From: Pseudomonas sp. dw_358
GTDB lineage: Bacteria > Pseudomonadota > Gammaproteobacteria > Pseudomonadales > Pseudomonadaceae
Reading direction: 5' to 3'
DNA length: 64,000 nucleotides
Assembly: GCF_018449655.1 (NCBI RefSeq)
Contig: NZ_JAAVUX010000002.1
Location: forward strand, 186,001-250,000
Below the pieces are notes generated by a model that saw only the letters and a program-made list of their open reading frames with translations, made no database searches and was not told the DNA's origin. Shown one piece after another: positions 9,545 to 19,506 of this stretch. The position numbers and the translations under genes were made by a program. Within the stretch, counting starts at the first letter, position 1; every line of letters starts with the position of its first letter.

Positions 9545-10975
9545 TTACTGAAGCAGTTTCAGTACGCCAGCTGGCAGCTGGTTAGCTTGTGCCAGGATCG
9601 CGGTCGAAGCTTGTTGCAGGGTTTGTTGCTTGGTCAGTTCGGCAGTTTCCGAAGCGAAGTCAGCATCCTGTACGCGGCTACGAGCGGCAGTGGAGTTCTG
9701 CGAGATCGAAGTCAAGTTGGCCACGGTGCTGTCGAAGCGGTTCTGGATGGCACCGAGGTCGGCACGCTGGGAGTCGATGTTGGAGATCGCCTTGTCGAGG
9801 ACGGCGATCGCGTTCTGCGAATCTTCAGCGGTGGAGATGTCGGAGCTGGCAACCGACACCAGTTTGGAGCTTGCAGTGGTACCCGAAGCGGCGAACAGAC
9901 CGGTTACACCGGCACCGGCCAGGGAGTAGGCCTTGGCACTGTTCAACTGTACAGCACCGGTGGCGATAGTGCCGTTGGCAACGGAAACCGCAGTACCCAG
10001 TGTACCGGCAGCGTCTTCAGTGGCCACGGTCACACCTGTGTAGGAAGCCGATACACCGGTGGTGGTTGGATCGCCGAACTGGATGTTTTCACCCGTGGCC
10101 GAAGTCACGGTCACAGTGCCAGCTTTCGAATCGTAGTTGACGCTGATACCCAGTTTCGAGGCGTTGGATTGCAGCTGGTCGTTCAGGGACGAAGCATCGG
10201 TTGCGCCGATGATGTCGACTTTGGTGCTGCCGACGGTGACGCTGAAGTTGGCGCTGGAACCCGAAGCAACGGTCAGTTGAGCGTTGGTCGAAGCGGTAGC
10301 GGTCAGACCGGCTACAGCACCGTTCAGTGCGGCAGCAGTGGTCGCAGCCGAGCTACCCGAAGCGATGGTCACGGTGGTGGCTGCGCCGCCGCCGGTTACA
10401 GTGATCGCGCCGCCAGTCACGCCGGTGGTGCTAGGAGCAATGGCAGTCGAGTTGACCTGGTCAGAGCCGATGGTGTTGGCCGACACGTCACCCAAGGTGA
10501 TGTTGATGGTCTGGTTGGCGTCCGAACCGACTTGGAAAGCGGTGGTGCCGAACGAGCCGTCGATCAGGTTCTTGCCACCGAAGGTAGTGGTCGACGCGAT
10601 ACGGGTCAGTTCCGAGCTGTACTGAGCGTATTCAGACTGCAGGGAAGCACGGTCTTCGTCGCTGTTGGAACCGTTCGCCGATTGCAGAGCCAGTTCACGC
10701 ATCGATTGCAGAATGTTGGTCGATTCCTGCATCGCGCCTTCAGCGGTCTGAGCGATCGAAGTACCGTCGTTGGCGTTCTTGATTGCCACGCCCAGGCCGT
10801 TGATCTGGCTGGTCAGACGGTTGGAGATCTGCAGGCCGGCGGCGTCGTCTTTGGCGCTGTTGATTTTCAGGCCGGAGGACAGACGGGTCATGGCGGTGGA
10901 CAGGGACGATGCAGCCTTGTTGAGGTTGTTCTGTACGGTCAACGAGGCAATGTTGGTGTTTACGGATAACGACAT
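9545..10975 (-). CDS. fliC: Flagellin FliC
   Basis: Filament subunit, exported by the flagellar secretion system. 476 residues: conserved N-terminal D0/D1 domain ([30 protein letters not shown]), a variable Ser/Thr/Ala-rich centre (about 150-380) exposed on the filament and the likely target of the glycan made by the 21-33 kb operon, and the conserved C-terminal D1/D0 ending in [21 protein letters not shown] lies 7 bases before the ATG, a FliA promoter about 80 bases upstream, and a strong terminator follows: an autonomous transcript. Confidence 0.99.
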   Translation of the reverse strand: MSLSVNTNIASLTVQNNLNKAASSLSTAMTRLSSGLKINSAKDDAAGLQISNRLTSQINGLGVAIKNANDGTSIAQTAEGAMQESTNILQSMRELALQSANGSNSDEDRASLQSEYAQYSSELTRIASTTTFGGKNLIDGSFGTTAFQVGSDANQTINITLGDVSANTIGSDQVNSTAIAPSTTGVTGGAITVTGGGAATTVTIASGSSAATTAAALNGAVAGLTATASTNAQLTVASGSSANFSVTVGSTKVDIIGATDASSLNDQLQSNASKLGISVNYDSKAGTVTVTSATGENIQFGDPTTTGVSASYTGVTVATEDAAGTLGTAVSVANGTIATGAVQLNSAKAYSLAGAGVTGLFAASGTTASSKLVSVASSDISTAEDSQNAIAVLDKAISNIDSQRADLGAIQNRFDSTVANLTSISQNSTAARSRVQDADFASETAELTKQQTLQQASTAILAQANQLPAGVLKLLQ

Positions 10976-11055
10976 GACAAATTCCTCAGGGGTTGTTTAC
11001 TGTGGCTTCCGGCCCTGGCAAGCGCCGGGTGTGGCCTAGAGAACCTTCGTAGTAG

Positions 11056-11082
11056 TTATCGTCGGTTTGTTGATTTGCTTGA
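11056..11082 (-). promoter_or_regulatory. FliA (sigma-28) promoter of fliC
   Basis: On the minus strand TCAA, 15 bases, GACGATAA: one mismatch from the GCCGATAA -10 box at the expected spacing. It is about 80 bases upstream of the fliC ATG. FliA drives fliC in Pseudomonas. The rest of the 408-base gap between fliC and the next gene holds a repeat and a terminator and no gene that I can see. Confidence 0.85.
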
Positions 11083-11283
11083 GGGCTTTTTTCAAAATTT
11101 GCCTTCAAACCTGTTGACCGACGAGCATTGATGCACTTGCTCATTTCTCTCACACCCTAGTTATCCGCCCTGCCGGATTTTTCTTTAGGGGTTTGGTATC
11201 AAAAAAGATGAAAGGATGGCGTCATAAAACGGTCAGCGGTCTCGCAGGGCTCTACTCCAGCGTTTCGCCCCGGCTTCCAGGCG

Positions 11284-11318
11284 AGCTCGGTCCTGCACGA
11301 CCCCTGCAGAACCGAGCT
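11284..11318. repeat. Paired palindromic repeat, family A copy 2 (degenerate)
   Basis: Inverted arms 11284-11297 and 11305-11318 with one mismatch. The left unit has lost the CAA of the GAGCAAGCTC core, so the pair is shorter than the other copies. Confidence 0.7.
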
Positions 11319-11340
11319 TGCTCGGGAATGTCGGGGCATA

Positions 11341-11367
11341 AAAAAACCCGGCACATGGCCGGGTTTT
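11341..11367 (-). terminator. Terminator after the KAS III gene
   Basis: 10-bp stem AAAACCCGGC/GCCGGGTTTT with a 5-base loop and a T-run on the minus strand, 16 bases past the stop of the 11384-12310 gene. The A/T flanks are symmetric, so it could also act for the other strand. Confidence 0.9.
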
Positions 11368-11383
11368 CAATAACGGGGTTGTA

Positions 11384-12310
11384 TCAATCACGCTGCAATA
11401 TCGCCGAACCCCAGGACAGGCCCACGCCGAAACCGCTGATCGCCACGCGTTTCCAGCTGGCATCGAACATGTGTTTTTCCAGCAGCAACGGAATACTGGA
11501 CGACACGGTGTTGCCGGTCTCGACCATGTCCTTGATGAATTTCTCCGGGTGCTCTTCAAAGCGACGCGCGACAGCATCCACAATCGCCGCGCTGCCTTGG
11601 TGAATGCAATAGGCGTCGATGTCGTCGCTGCTCAGGCCGGACTCGTCGAGCAGCTGATGCAAGTGGGCGGGCACTTTCAGCGAGGCAAAATTGAATACCT
11701 GACGCCCGTTCATGAAGAACACGCCGTTGGTCACTTTCAAGTGCGGCGCACCGGAGCCGTCGGTGCCGAACCTGGCCTTGCCCAGTTGCCACTCGGCGCC
11801 CTCGCCCATCCAGGTCACCGTGGCGGCGTCGCCGAACAGCATGGTGGTGTTGCGATCTTCCGGGTCGACGATCTTCGAGTAAGGGTCGGCGGTGACCAGC
11901 AGGCCGTTTTTCAGACCGGCGGCTTCCATGAAGCCCTTCATTGCATAGATGCCGTAGACGTAGCCCGAGCAGCCCAGGGAGATGTCGAAGGCCGCGACGT
12001 GGGTCGGCAGGCCGAGCTTATCCTGGACGATGGCCGCGGTATGGGGCAGGCCTTCTTCGTCGCCGTTCTGGGTCACCACGATCAGCGCGTCAATGGAGGC
12101 GCGGTCCAGCTGCGGATTGCTGGCGAACAACGCGTTGACAGCCTCGACACACAGGTCAGAGGTTTCCTGATCGGCGTCTTTACGCGGCAGGAATGCCGAG
12201 CCGATCTTGCCGAGGATGAAATCCTCGTCCTTGGCGAATTTCGCACCCTGCACGTAGTTGTCCACGCCAGCCGCGGGCACATAGCTCGCGATGCTTTTTA
12301 TGCCAATCAT
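11384..12310 (-). CDS. 3-oxoacyl-ACP synthase III-like protein, flagellar locus
   Basis: 308-residue FabH-family condensing enzyme. The triad is present: Cys114 (SLGCSGYVYG), His237 (IHQGS) and Asn267 (ETGNTVSSS). The usual FabH HQAN motif is HQGS here, as in divergent FabH-like synthases that do not serve bulk fatty-acid initiation. In P. syringae a KAS III gene (orf3) lies in the flagellin glycosylation island next to fliC, which is the same neighbourhood. The start at 12310 is chosen because the conserved region begins there; an upstream extension of 31 residues looks non-coding. It has its own terminator and a 300-base leader region, so it is probably monocistronic. Likely role: acyl supply for a flagellin sugar (inference). 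Confidence 0.85.
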   Translation of the reverse strand: MIGIKSIASYVPAAGVDNYVQGAKFAKDEDFILGKIGSAFLPRKDADQETSDLCVEAVNALFASNPQLDRASIDALIVVTQNGDEEGLPHTAAIVQDKLGLPTHVAAFDISLGCSGYVYGIYAMKGFMEAAGLKNGLLVTADPYSKIVDPEDRNTTMLFGDAATVTWMGEGAEWQLGKARFGTDGSGAPHLKVTNGVFFMNGRQVFNFASLKVPAHLHQLLDESGLSSDDIDAYCIHQGSAAIVDAVARRFEEHPEKFIKDMVETGNTVSSSIPLLLEKHMFDASWKRVAISGFGVGLSWGSAILQRD

Positions 12311-12510
12311 TGGTGGCTTCCCAAAACAGAAGTATACAAATTCGGATTTTGCGCCGCAGGACGCCGGGGTAAAAACCCCTCTGCGCGATTGGGCGGCTAA
12401 CACAATACAGTGAAGATGCGCGTTTCGACCGGCGGGTCACAGCATTTTGTGACAATGTCATGCGCGGAAGGAAGGGGCTTACACGACTTTTACCCTTGAG
12501 CGGATGGCCT

Positions 12511-12589
12511 CATCGCGGGCAAGCCCTGCTTCCACAGGTTCAACCTCCCTGTCGAGGTCATCTTGTGGGAGCAGGGCTTGCCCGCGATG
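12511..12589. repeat. Paired palindromic repeat, family B
   Basis: Arms 12511-12536 and 12564-12589, 26 bp with a single mismatch, spaced by 27 bp. The unit (core CGCGGGCAAGCCCTGC) is the common Pseudomonas REP type found in pairs. It fills most of the 318-base gap between flgL and the KAS III gene; a small GGGGTAAAAACCCC hairpin at 12366-12379 is the only other structure there. Confidence 0.9.
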
Positions 12590-12628
12590 AAGGCGACGCG
12601 ATCTTTCAGAAAAACCGCGTAAAAGTCC

Positions 12629-14203
12629 TTAAATCTTGTTGAACAAGCTCAGCTGCGAAATCTTCGCAAACGCCAGCTGCGAGGCCTGCAGCATGGTCTG
12701 TTGCAAGCTCAAGGTCACCGAGGCACTGGCCATGTCCGTATCGGCAATCGCCGATTGGGTGCTCTTGTTGGCCAGCGCCAGGCTCGTGTTCTCGGTGGAC
12801 TGGATGTCCAGGGCGTTGCCCCGGGCACCGATCAGCCCGCGCGTGGTGTCGATCAGCACACTGGCGCTGGCCAGGTTGTTGATGGCCGAGCTGACAGCGT
12901 TTTTCAGCGTCAGCTTGGAGGCCGCGTCGGAACCGGACGGCACCTGCAATGCAGTCTTCAGCTGGTTGATGGTGTCCAGCACGTTCTGGGTCTTGTGGCT
13001 GTCCGACGAGATCGTGAACTGATCCCCCGTGGCCGGCGTACCGCTGACGTTGAAGGTCACCCCGGCGGCCGTGATCGACGTGCCGGTCATGGTGCCGGTG
13101 GCCACCGCCTTGCTGCTGGTGCTGTAAGGCTGTGAATACACCGCGTACTGGGTCGGGCTGGTGAATTTGATGACCGCGCCCTGGGTCGGGAAGCTGCTGT
13201 TGTAGGCCGTGGTGTCGGTCACCGAGGCCGTGGCTATCTGCGCCGTCGAGGTGTTGGCCGGGTTGCGGCTGGCGGTAATGGTGTCTGGCGTGCTGCCCAG
13301 CGTAAACGTATGCCCGGCCAGCACCGAATCGGCACTGACAGACGAATCGGAGCTTTGCAGGTTGACGTTGATGGCGTACTGCACCCCGCGCAGGGTGAAG
13401 TTGGTGCCATCGGTGCTGTTGGGGTCGTAGGTGCCGTTGCCGCTGGTCTCTGACGTCACGTCGTTGCCCGAAGCATCCGTCAGCGTGTACTGAGTGCTGC
13501 TGGTGAAATTCAGGGTGTAGGGCTGGCCACTGACGTAGCTGTTGGTGTAGTCGGCCTTGGAGGTCATGTTCCCGGCGGACACCTGAATGCGCCCGTCGTC
13601 CGTGGTGGGGGACGTCAGCGTGGTGGTGGTGCGGCTGGTGTTCACGGCCTGATCGAAGGCGGCGAACCCGCTGTCGTTAGTGGCCACTTGCAGAGTATCG
13701 GACACCTGCAGGCTCAACTGGGTCTGGTCACCTTGATAGGTGTAGCTGCCGTCGCTGTTCTGCACATAGGGCGCAGTGCCGGTCTGGGAGCCGGAAAACA
13801 TGTAGTTGCCGTTGGTGTCCTTGGAGTTCATCAAGCCGAACACGGTGTTCTGGATCTGCCCCAGTTCACTGGCGATGGAACCCTTGTCCTCGTCGCTCAA
13901 GCCGCCGTTACCCGCCTGCACGGCCAGTTCCTGGGCTTTCTGCAAGGCCGTGTTGATGCTGTCGAGCACGCTTTCGGCCTGGTTGCCGGCGTTGGTCACG
14001 GCCGTGATATTGGTGCTGTACTGGGTCAGCATCGAGTTCTGTTGCTGCAACTGCAGCAATTTCGACGCGCCGACCGGGTCATCGGACGCCGTGGTGATGC
14101 GGCTGCCGGAGCTGATCTGCTCCTGGGTCTTGGCCGTGTCCGAGAACGCTTTCGAATAGTTGGTTGCGCTGGTTTCGAAATACTGAGAAGTGGAAATACG
14201 CAT
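12629..14203 (-). CDS. flgL: Hook-filament junction protein FlgL
   Basis: FlgL (HAP3) joins FlgK to the filament. 524 residues, longer than the 317 of E. coli and about 440 of P. aeruginosa; the extra length is a Ser/Thr/Asn-rich central insertion (about 180-420). The N-terminus MRISTSQYFETSATNY and C-terminus with the flagellin-like D0 helices are conserved. Last gene of the flgFGHIJKL run, 13 bases after flgK. Confidence 0.97.
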   Translation of the reverse strand: MRISTSQYFETSATNYSKAFSDTAKTQEQISSGSRITTASDDPVGASKLLQLQQQNSMLTQYSTNITAVTNAGNQAESVLDSINTALQKAQELAVQAGNGGLSDEDKGSIASELGQIQNTVFGLMNSKDTNGNYMFSGSQTGTAPYVQNSDGSYTYQGDQTQLSLQVSDTLQVATNDSGFAAFDQAVNTSRTTTTLTSPTTDDGRIQVSAGNMTSKADYTNSYVSGQPYTLNFTSSTQYTLTDASGNDVTSETSGNGTYDPNSTDGTNFTLRGVQYAINVNLQSSDSSVSADSVLAGHTFTLGSTPDTITASRNPANTSTAQIATASVTDTTAYNSSFPTQGAVIKFTSPTQYAVYSQPYSTSSKAVATGTMTGTSITAAGVTFNVSGTPATGDQFTISSDSHKTQNVLDTINQLKTALQVPSGSDAASKLTLKNAVSSAINNLASASVLIDTTRGLIGARGNALDIQSTENTSLALANKSTQSAIADTDMASASVTLSLQQTMLQASQLAFAKISQLSLFNKI

Positions 14204-14216
14204 GTTTCAGTACTCC

Positions 14217-16262
14217 TTAGAGTGCGTTGAGCAACGTAGTGAAAATGTCTTGCGCGGTCTTGATGATCTGCGAAGACGCCGTGTAGTACTGCTGGAACTT
14301 GACCAGGTTGGCCGCTTCGTCATCCAGGTTGACCCCGGACACCGAATCCCGGTTGGCCTTGGCCTGGGTCAGTACCGCTGTGGTCGCGGTAGTGTCCACC
14401 GTGGCCTGGCTGGCCTTGGAGCCGACGTCTGCCACCAGGTTGGCGTAGGACGTGGACAAGCTGACCCCGGCATTGCCCGCCGTGACGCCCACGGTGGACT
14501 TGGTTTGCAAGGTCAGCAGCGCGGCAGCGTTGCGGTTGTCCGAGGCGCCGGCACTGTTGAAGTTGACGCTGTAGCTGTCGCCGCTGGCCGCAGAGCCCGA
14601 GACCGTGGCCTGGAAGCTGAAGGTCTTCTGGGTGCCGCTGGCATCGTTGATCGGGTTGCCGCTGGCATCCACCATCGGCACGGTGATGCCGACGTTGTTG
14701 GACTGGCCAGGCACCACGGTGCCGGTGCCAATGCTGGTGCCCTGGGCGTTGTATACCGTGTAGGCCTGGCTGCCGCTGCTGACGGCACCGAACACCAGCT
14801 TGACCGGAGTCGAGTTCTGGATGCCGGTCTGCAGGTCCGACTGGCCGGTGCTGTCGTAGATGTCCACCGTGTCGTTCAGGGTCGGCTGGGTGATGCTGCT
14901 GGTTCCGGTATTGCCCGAGGCTGCCGTGGCGGCCAATGGCGCAGCAAACGCCAGCTTGTTGCTGTCCGTGAGGGCGGTGGTGATGTCCGAGGCGCCGTTG
15001 CGGGTCGGTGTGATCTTGAAGCTGTCGCCCGCCGCCGGCGAGGTGCCGTTCAACGCCAAGGTAAAGCCGTCGATCACCGGCGCCGGCGTGGTGCTCAGGT
15101 CATAGCTGCCCATCGCCGTGCCGTCGGAACGGGTCACGCTGTAGGCCGTGGCGCTGGTGAACTTGACGCTGTAATCATTGGTGGTCAGCTTGCTGGTATC
15201 GCTGATGGCCACGTCGAGGTTGCCGGAGCCCGCGCTGTTGGCGCTCGAGGCGATACTGCGGTTGGCCTCGGCGGTGGCGCTGTTGATGCTGGAAAACATC
15301 GTCGAGCCGAATTGGCCGTTGAGGTCCACGCCCTGTGCCAACTGAGTATTGACGGTGTCCGACACGGCCATGGCCGTACGGCCCAGCTGATTCATCGCCG
15401 GGGTCAGCACGTCAGTGCGATAGCGCAGCAAGCCACCGATGGTGCCGCCGGTAGTCACCGAGGTGACATCGGAAGTGAAGCCTTGGTAATTGACGGTCAA
15501 GGCGTACTGGGATTTGTCAGTGGTGCTCGGCGCCGCCGTCAAGGTATTGGCTGTAGTACCGTTGACCAGCGACTGACCCGAACCCAGGTACACATCGTAG
15601 TTGTCACCACGCTGTTGCACGGTCACGCCTACCAGCTCGTTGAGCGAGCGCACGGCTTCGTTGCGCGCATCGAGCAAGCTGTTGGGGCTGGTGCCGCTGG
15701 AAGACAGCGCACTGATCTGCTTGTTGTAGTCGGCAATCGACTGCGACAGCTTGTTGACCTGCCCCGCCACGGTAGTCAGCTGCGAGTTGATGCTGTCGTT
15801 CTGCTGGGTCAGTTGGCTGGAAATCGAGTTGAAGCGGTTGCTCAAGGTCGCCGCCGAGGTCAGCAACGCCTGGCGCGCCGAGGTGTCGGTGGGGCTGGCC
15901 GAGGACGTCTGCACAGCAGAAAAAAAGCTGGTCAGCACGGCGCTGATGCCGGTGGTGCTGTCGGACAGCAGCGTGTCGGTGGATGTTGCCTGTGTGCTGT
16001 AGGCCGTCGCGTCTGCTGCCAGCGCGGTGCTGGTCTGCAGTTGCGTGTCCATGTACGAGTTGTAGATGCGACGCACGTCGGAAATGGTCGTACCGGTGCC
16101 CAGGTAACCCACGCCAATGTTCTGCAGGGCGCTGGACGTGGTGTCCACCGACTCCCGCGAGTAACCGGCGGTGGAGACGTTGGTGATGTTGTTACCGGTG
16201 GTGGACAGCGCCGCCTGGCTGGCGGCGAGGCCGGAAAGACCGATGGAGATCAGATTCGACAT
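14217..16262 (-). CDS. flgK: Hook-filament junction protein FlgK
   Basis: FlgK (HAP1) sits directly on the hook. 681 residues with the family N-terminus (SNLISIGLSGLAASQAAL, TTGNNITNVSTAGYSRE) and the C-terminal VNLDDEAANLVKFQQYYTASSQ helix. The middle is a long variable domain. It is 10 bases from flgJ and 13 from flgL in a tight operon. Confidence 0.98.
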   Translation of the reverse strand: MSNLISIGLSGLAASQAALSTTGNNITNVSTAGYSRESVDTTSSALQNIGVGYLGTGTTISDVRRIYNSYMDTQLQTSTALAADATAYSTQATSTDTLLSDSTTGISAVLTSFFSAVQTSSASPTDTSARQALLTSAATLSNRFNSISSQLTQQNDSINSQLTTVAGQVNKLSQSIADYNKQISALSSSGTSPNSLLDARNEAVRSLNELVGVTVQQRGDNYDVYLGSGQSLVNGTTANTLTAAPSTTDKSQYALTVNYQGFTSDVTSVTTGGTIGGLLRYRTDVLTPAMNQLGRTAMAVSDTVNTQLAQGVDLNGQFGSTMFSSINSATAEANRSIASSANSAGSGNLDVAISDTSKLTTNDYSVKFTSATAYSVTRSDGTAMGSYDLSTTPAPVIDGFTLALNGTSPAAGDSFKITPTRNGASDITTALTDSNKLAFAAPLAATAASGNTGTSSITQPTLNDTVDIYDSTGQSDLQTGIQNSTPVKLVFGAVSSGSQAYTVYNAQGTSIGTGTVVPGQSNNVGITVPMVDASGNPINDASGTQKTFSFQATVSGSAASGDSYSVNFNSAGASDNRNAAALLTLQTKSTVGVTAGNAGVSLSTSYANLVADVGSKASQATVDTTATTAVLTQAKANRDSVSGVNLDDEAANLVKFQQYYTASSQIIKTAQDIFTTLLNAL

Positions 16263-16272
16263 GCTTCAAACC

Positions 16273-17595
16273 TTACAAGTTTGTGGTACTGCTACTGGTG
16301 CTGGCGTAGCTCTGAGCAGCCTGCATCTGTTTGGCGATCGACGAAATTTTGCTGGCGTAATTCGGGTCGGTGGCATAACCGGCCTTCTGCAATTCTTTTA
16401 CAAACTGTTCAGGGTTATCGGCCGCTTTCACCACATCTTGATAGCGATCATTGTTCTGCAAGGTGCTGACCAGGTCGTGGAAGCTGTCGGCATAGGAATC
16501 GTACGAACGGAAGTTCGCGGTTTCCTTGACCATCTGCCCGTTACGGAACTCACTGGTAATCGCCTTGGCCTGGTCACCCTGCCAACTGCTGCTGGCCTTG
16601 ATGCCGAACAGGTTGTGGCTGCTGCCGCCGGCATTGGACCGCATGACCGATTTGCCCCAGCCGGTTTCCAGTGCGGCCTGGGCCACGAGGATCTTCGGGT
16701 CGACGCCAATGCGCGCGGCGGCCTCTTTGGCCATCGGCATCATGGTGGCGACGAATTCATCGTGTGAAGCAAACGCGGTTTTCGACGGCGCATAAGGAAT
16801 CTGTGCAACGGTTGCAGTGGTAGCGATCGTGTCATCGTCGCCCAGCGTAGTCCGGTCCGCCGCGCTCATGGCGTGGGTCTGGAACGTCGAATCATCGTCG
16901 CCGTCGTCGGTGGCCGAGGCGACCAGCGCCGTCACGGCGGCCGTGTCGGTGCGGGTGGCAGTGGTCGCCGTGCTGGCGGTCGTGGCGGCCGCGATGGACG
17001 CTACCGGACGACTGCCCGGCACGATGCCTGCCAGCAAACGATCGGACAGCTTGCTTGGCAGCGACAGGCGACGCGCGTTGAGCGCCGCCACATCGTTGCG
17101 GACCACGCCGGTGTTGCTGGCGTTGCCGGCAAAGGTCAGCTTCTTGTTGGCCGTGCTCGCCAGGCTGTTGACCAGCTTGCCGCTGGCGGTGGTCGTGGCG
17201 GTGCCGGTGGTGTTCAGGGACGTGTTCACCTGGGCAAACGGATTGCCGCCCGGGCGCGTGGTGTTCTTGTTCTTGGACAGCTGACGCATCAGTACGTCCT
17301 GCAGGCCGATGCCGCCGCCACGGGACAGGTTCACCGCCAGCTGCTGGTCGTACATCGACTGATACTGCTTGGCTTCTTCAGTGTTGAGCGGGTTGTCCTT
17401 GGCCAGCACATCGTTGGCCGAGCGCATGGACTTCAACATTTCGCCCATGAACAGCGATTCAAACTCCGAGGCCACCTTGCGCAGGTTGGCATCGCTGTTC
17501 TTGTCACCCGTTTTCAGGGCAGCCAGCCGATTCAGGTCGGTGTAGGCACCCGAGTCCTGGCTGGTGGTGGTCGACATCCCGCTCTTCATTTCCAT
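16273..17595 (-). CDS. flgJ: FlgJ: rod scaffold and peptidoglycan hydrolase
   Basis: FlgJ helps build the rod and cuts peptidoglycan so that the rod can pass. 440 residues: N-terminal rod-cap domain (about 15-105), a Thr/Ala/Ser-rich linker of about 160 residues, and the C-terminal glucosaminidase domain from about 270 with the catalytic Glu310 in AQAALETGWG. The linker makes it much longer than the 313-residue E. coli protein. GAGG lies 9 bases before the chosen ATG. Confidence 0.97.
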   Translation of the reverse strand: MEMKSGMSTTTSQDSGAYTDLNRLAALKTGDKNSDANLRKVASEFESLFMGEMLKSMRSANDVLAKDNPLNTEEAKQYQSMYDQQLAVNLSRGGGIGLQDVLMRQLSKNKNTTRPGGNPFAQVNTSLNTTGTATTTASGKLVNSLASTANKKLTFAGNASNTGVVRNDVAALNARRLSLPSKLSDRLLAGIVPGSRPVASIAAATTASTATTATRTDTAAVTALVASATDDGDDDSTFQTHAMSAADRTTLGDDDTIATTATVAQIPYAPSKTAFASHDEFVATMMPMAKEAAARIGVDPKILVAQAALETGWGKSVMRSNAGGSSHNLFGIKASSSWQGDQAKAITSEFRNGQMVKETANFRSYDSYADSFHDLVSTLQNNDRYQDVVKAADNPEQFVKELQKAGYATDPNYASKISSIAKQMQAAQSYASTSSSTTNL

Positions 17596-17606
17596 CGTCA
17601 GCTACC

Positions 17607-18713
17607 TCAAATCACGATCAGGTCGGCCTGCAAGGCGCCGGCCTGTTTCAACGCTTCGAGAATGGCCATCAGGTCTCCCGGTGCTGCGCCAACCTGGTTG
17701 ACTGCACGGACAATCTCGTCAAGCGTCGTGCCCGGACCAAACTTGAACATCGGCTTGGCTTCCTGGGTGGCACTGATCTTGGAACGAGGGACCACCGCGG
17801 TCTGACCACCGGACAAGGCACCTGGCTGGCTGACGATCGGGTCTTCGGTAATGGTTACCGTGAGACTGCCGTGGGTCACTGCTGCCGGCGAAACCTTGAC
17901 GTTCTGGCCGATCACGATGGTGCCTGTCCGAGAGTTGATAATGACCTTGGCAACGGCTTGGCCAGGGTCTACCTCAAGGTTCTCGAGCACTGACAGGTAA
18001 TCTACCCGCTGGTTCGGATCGATCGGCGCGGTCACTCGTACCGAGCCGCCGTCAATGGCTTGTGCAACTCCCGGGCCAAGCAGCTCGTTGATCTTGTCGC
18101 AAATGTTCTTGGCAGTGGTGAAGTCAGCACGGTTGAGGTTCAGCGTCAGGCTATCGCCCTGGTTGAAACCGCTCGGCACAGTCCGCTCGACGCTGGCGCC
18201 GCCAGGAATACGGCCGGCCGACGGAACGTTGACGGTGATCTTCGAGCCGTCGCGCCCTTCGGCGTCAAAACCGCCCACCACCAGGTTGCCCTGGGCGATG
18301 GCGTAGACGTTGCCGTCAATACCCTTGAGCGGGGTCATCAACAGGCTGCCGCCGCGCAGGCTTTTCGAGTTACCGATGGACGACACGGTAATGTCGATCT
18401 GCTGACCCGGCTTGGCGAATGCCGGCAGGTCGGCATGGACGGACACAGCGGCAACGTTTTTCAGCTGCACGTTGCCGCCGACCGGCACTTTTATGCCGAA
18501 CTGGGCGAGCATGTTGTTGAAGGTCTGCAAGGTAAACGGGGTCTGGGTGGTCTGGTCACCCGTACCGCTGAGCCCCACCACCAGGCCGTAGCCGATCAGT
18601 TGGTTGGTGCGCACGCCTGAAATACTGGCGATGTCCTTGAGCCGTTCGGCCTGCGCTCCCAGCGCAGTGGTCAGCAGGAACACAGCAGCAATCAGGTGTT
18701 TGAACTTGAGCAT
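17607..18713 (-). CDS. flgI: Flagellar P-ring protein FlgI
   Basis: Periplasmic P-ring subunit around the rod. 368 residues with a Sec signal peptide ([20 protein letters not shown], cut after AQA) and the conserved [21 protein letters not shown] start. A GTG four codons upstream is in frame, but the signal peptide fits the ATG at 18713. FlgA, encoded at 40.8 kb, is its assembly chaperone. Confidence 0.97.
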   Translation of the reverse strand: MLKFKHLIAAVFLLTTALGAQAERLKDIASISGVRTNQLIGYGLVVGLSGTGDQTTQTPFTLQTFNNMLAQFGIKVPVGGNVQLKNVAAVSVHADLPAFAKPGQQIDITVSSIGNSKSLRGGSLLMTPLKGIDGNVYAIAQGNLVVGGFDAEGRDGSKITVNVPSAGRIPGGASVERTVPSGFNQGDSLTLNLNRADFTTAKNICDKINELLGPGVAQAIDGGSVRVTAPIDPNQRVDYLSVLENLEVDPGQAVAKVIINSRTGTIVIGQNVKVSPAAVTHGSLTVTITEDPIVSQPGALSGGQTAVVPRSKISATQEAKPMFKFGPGTTLDEIVRAVNQVGAAPGDLMAILEALKQAGALQADLIVI

Positions 18714-18737
18714 GTTGGCGCGCACTCACTAAGAAGA

Positions 18738-19433
18738 TCAGAAAGGAAAATACGGACTGCCAAAGAAACGATCCAACCAACCCGGCTGACTGGCCTCGGC
18801 AAACGAACCGGTGCCCGAGTACGTGATTCGCGCATCGGCCACTCGGGTCGACGACACGGTATTGTCGGTTGCTATGTCATCTGCACGAATCAGGCCAGCA
18901 ATGCGCACCACTTCCTGACCGGTATTGAGCGTCAGCCATTTCTCGCCACGCACCGCAACAATTCCGTTGGGCAGCACGTCGGCCACGGTCACAGTGATCG
19001 AGCCGGTGAGGCTGTTGCCCTGGTCGGCCTTGGCCGTACCGTTGGTGGTCCGGGTGCCGGTGTAGCCGGCGTTGAGCCCCAGGTCAGCGCCGCCCAACGG
19101 GTTGTTGGTGGTGGCGCTGGTGCCGAACAGCGAGGTCAGACCAATGGAGTTGGTGCTGGCCTTGCCGACCTTGGAGTCGGCGCTTTTGCTCGCCGAAGTC
19201 TTCTCTGCCAGGGTCACGGTGATGATGTCACCGATCCGAAACGCTTTGCGGTCGCTGTACAGGCCTTGTTCGAAACCGGCCTGGTAGATCGAGCCGTTGT
19301 TCGAGGCGGCAGGCAGCGGCGTGCGCGGCAACACCGGAGAGAAATAGGCGTCATTGGCCTTGGGCGGTGGGGCGATGCAACCGGCCAGCAAAGCAAAAGC
19401 ACTCAGGGCAAGCACATTCAAGACACGACTCAT
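18738..19433 (-). CDS. flgH: Flagellar L-ring lipoprotein FlgH
   Basis: Outer-membrane ring subunit. 231 residues with a lipoprotein signal and lipobox LLAGC (lipid-modified Cys19), then the FlgH core ([32 protein letters not shown]). Sits between flgG and flgI in the standard order. Confidence 0.97.
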   Translation of the reverse strand: MSRVLNVLALSAFALLAGCIAPPPKANDAYFSPVLPRTPLPAASNNGSIYQAGFEQGLYSDRKAFRIGDIITVTLAEKTSASKSADSKVGKASTNSIGLTSLFGTSATTNNPLGGADLGLNAGYTGTRTTNGTAKADQGNSLTGSITVTVADVLPNGIVAVRGEKWLTLNTGQEVVRIAGLIRADDIATDNTVSSTRVADARITYSGTGSFAEASQPGWLDRFFGSPYFPF

Positions 19434-19506
19434 GACACAAACCTCTCGGTGTAACCGGGCAGCGAACAGAAGGTGGAAAAGAGCGTTTAACCGTGAACGT
19501 TCAGGC

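Noticed and set aside
14190..16469. A 759-residue plus-strand frame antisense to flgK (and similar long antisense frames over fliC and fleR).
   Set aside because: The proteins are Gly/Arg/His/Gln-rich with no domain logic. They mirror GC-rich codons of real flagellar genes.
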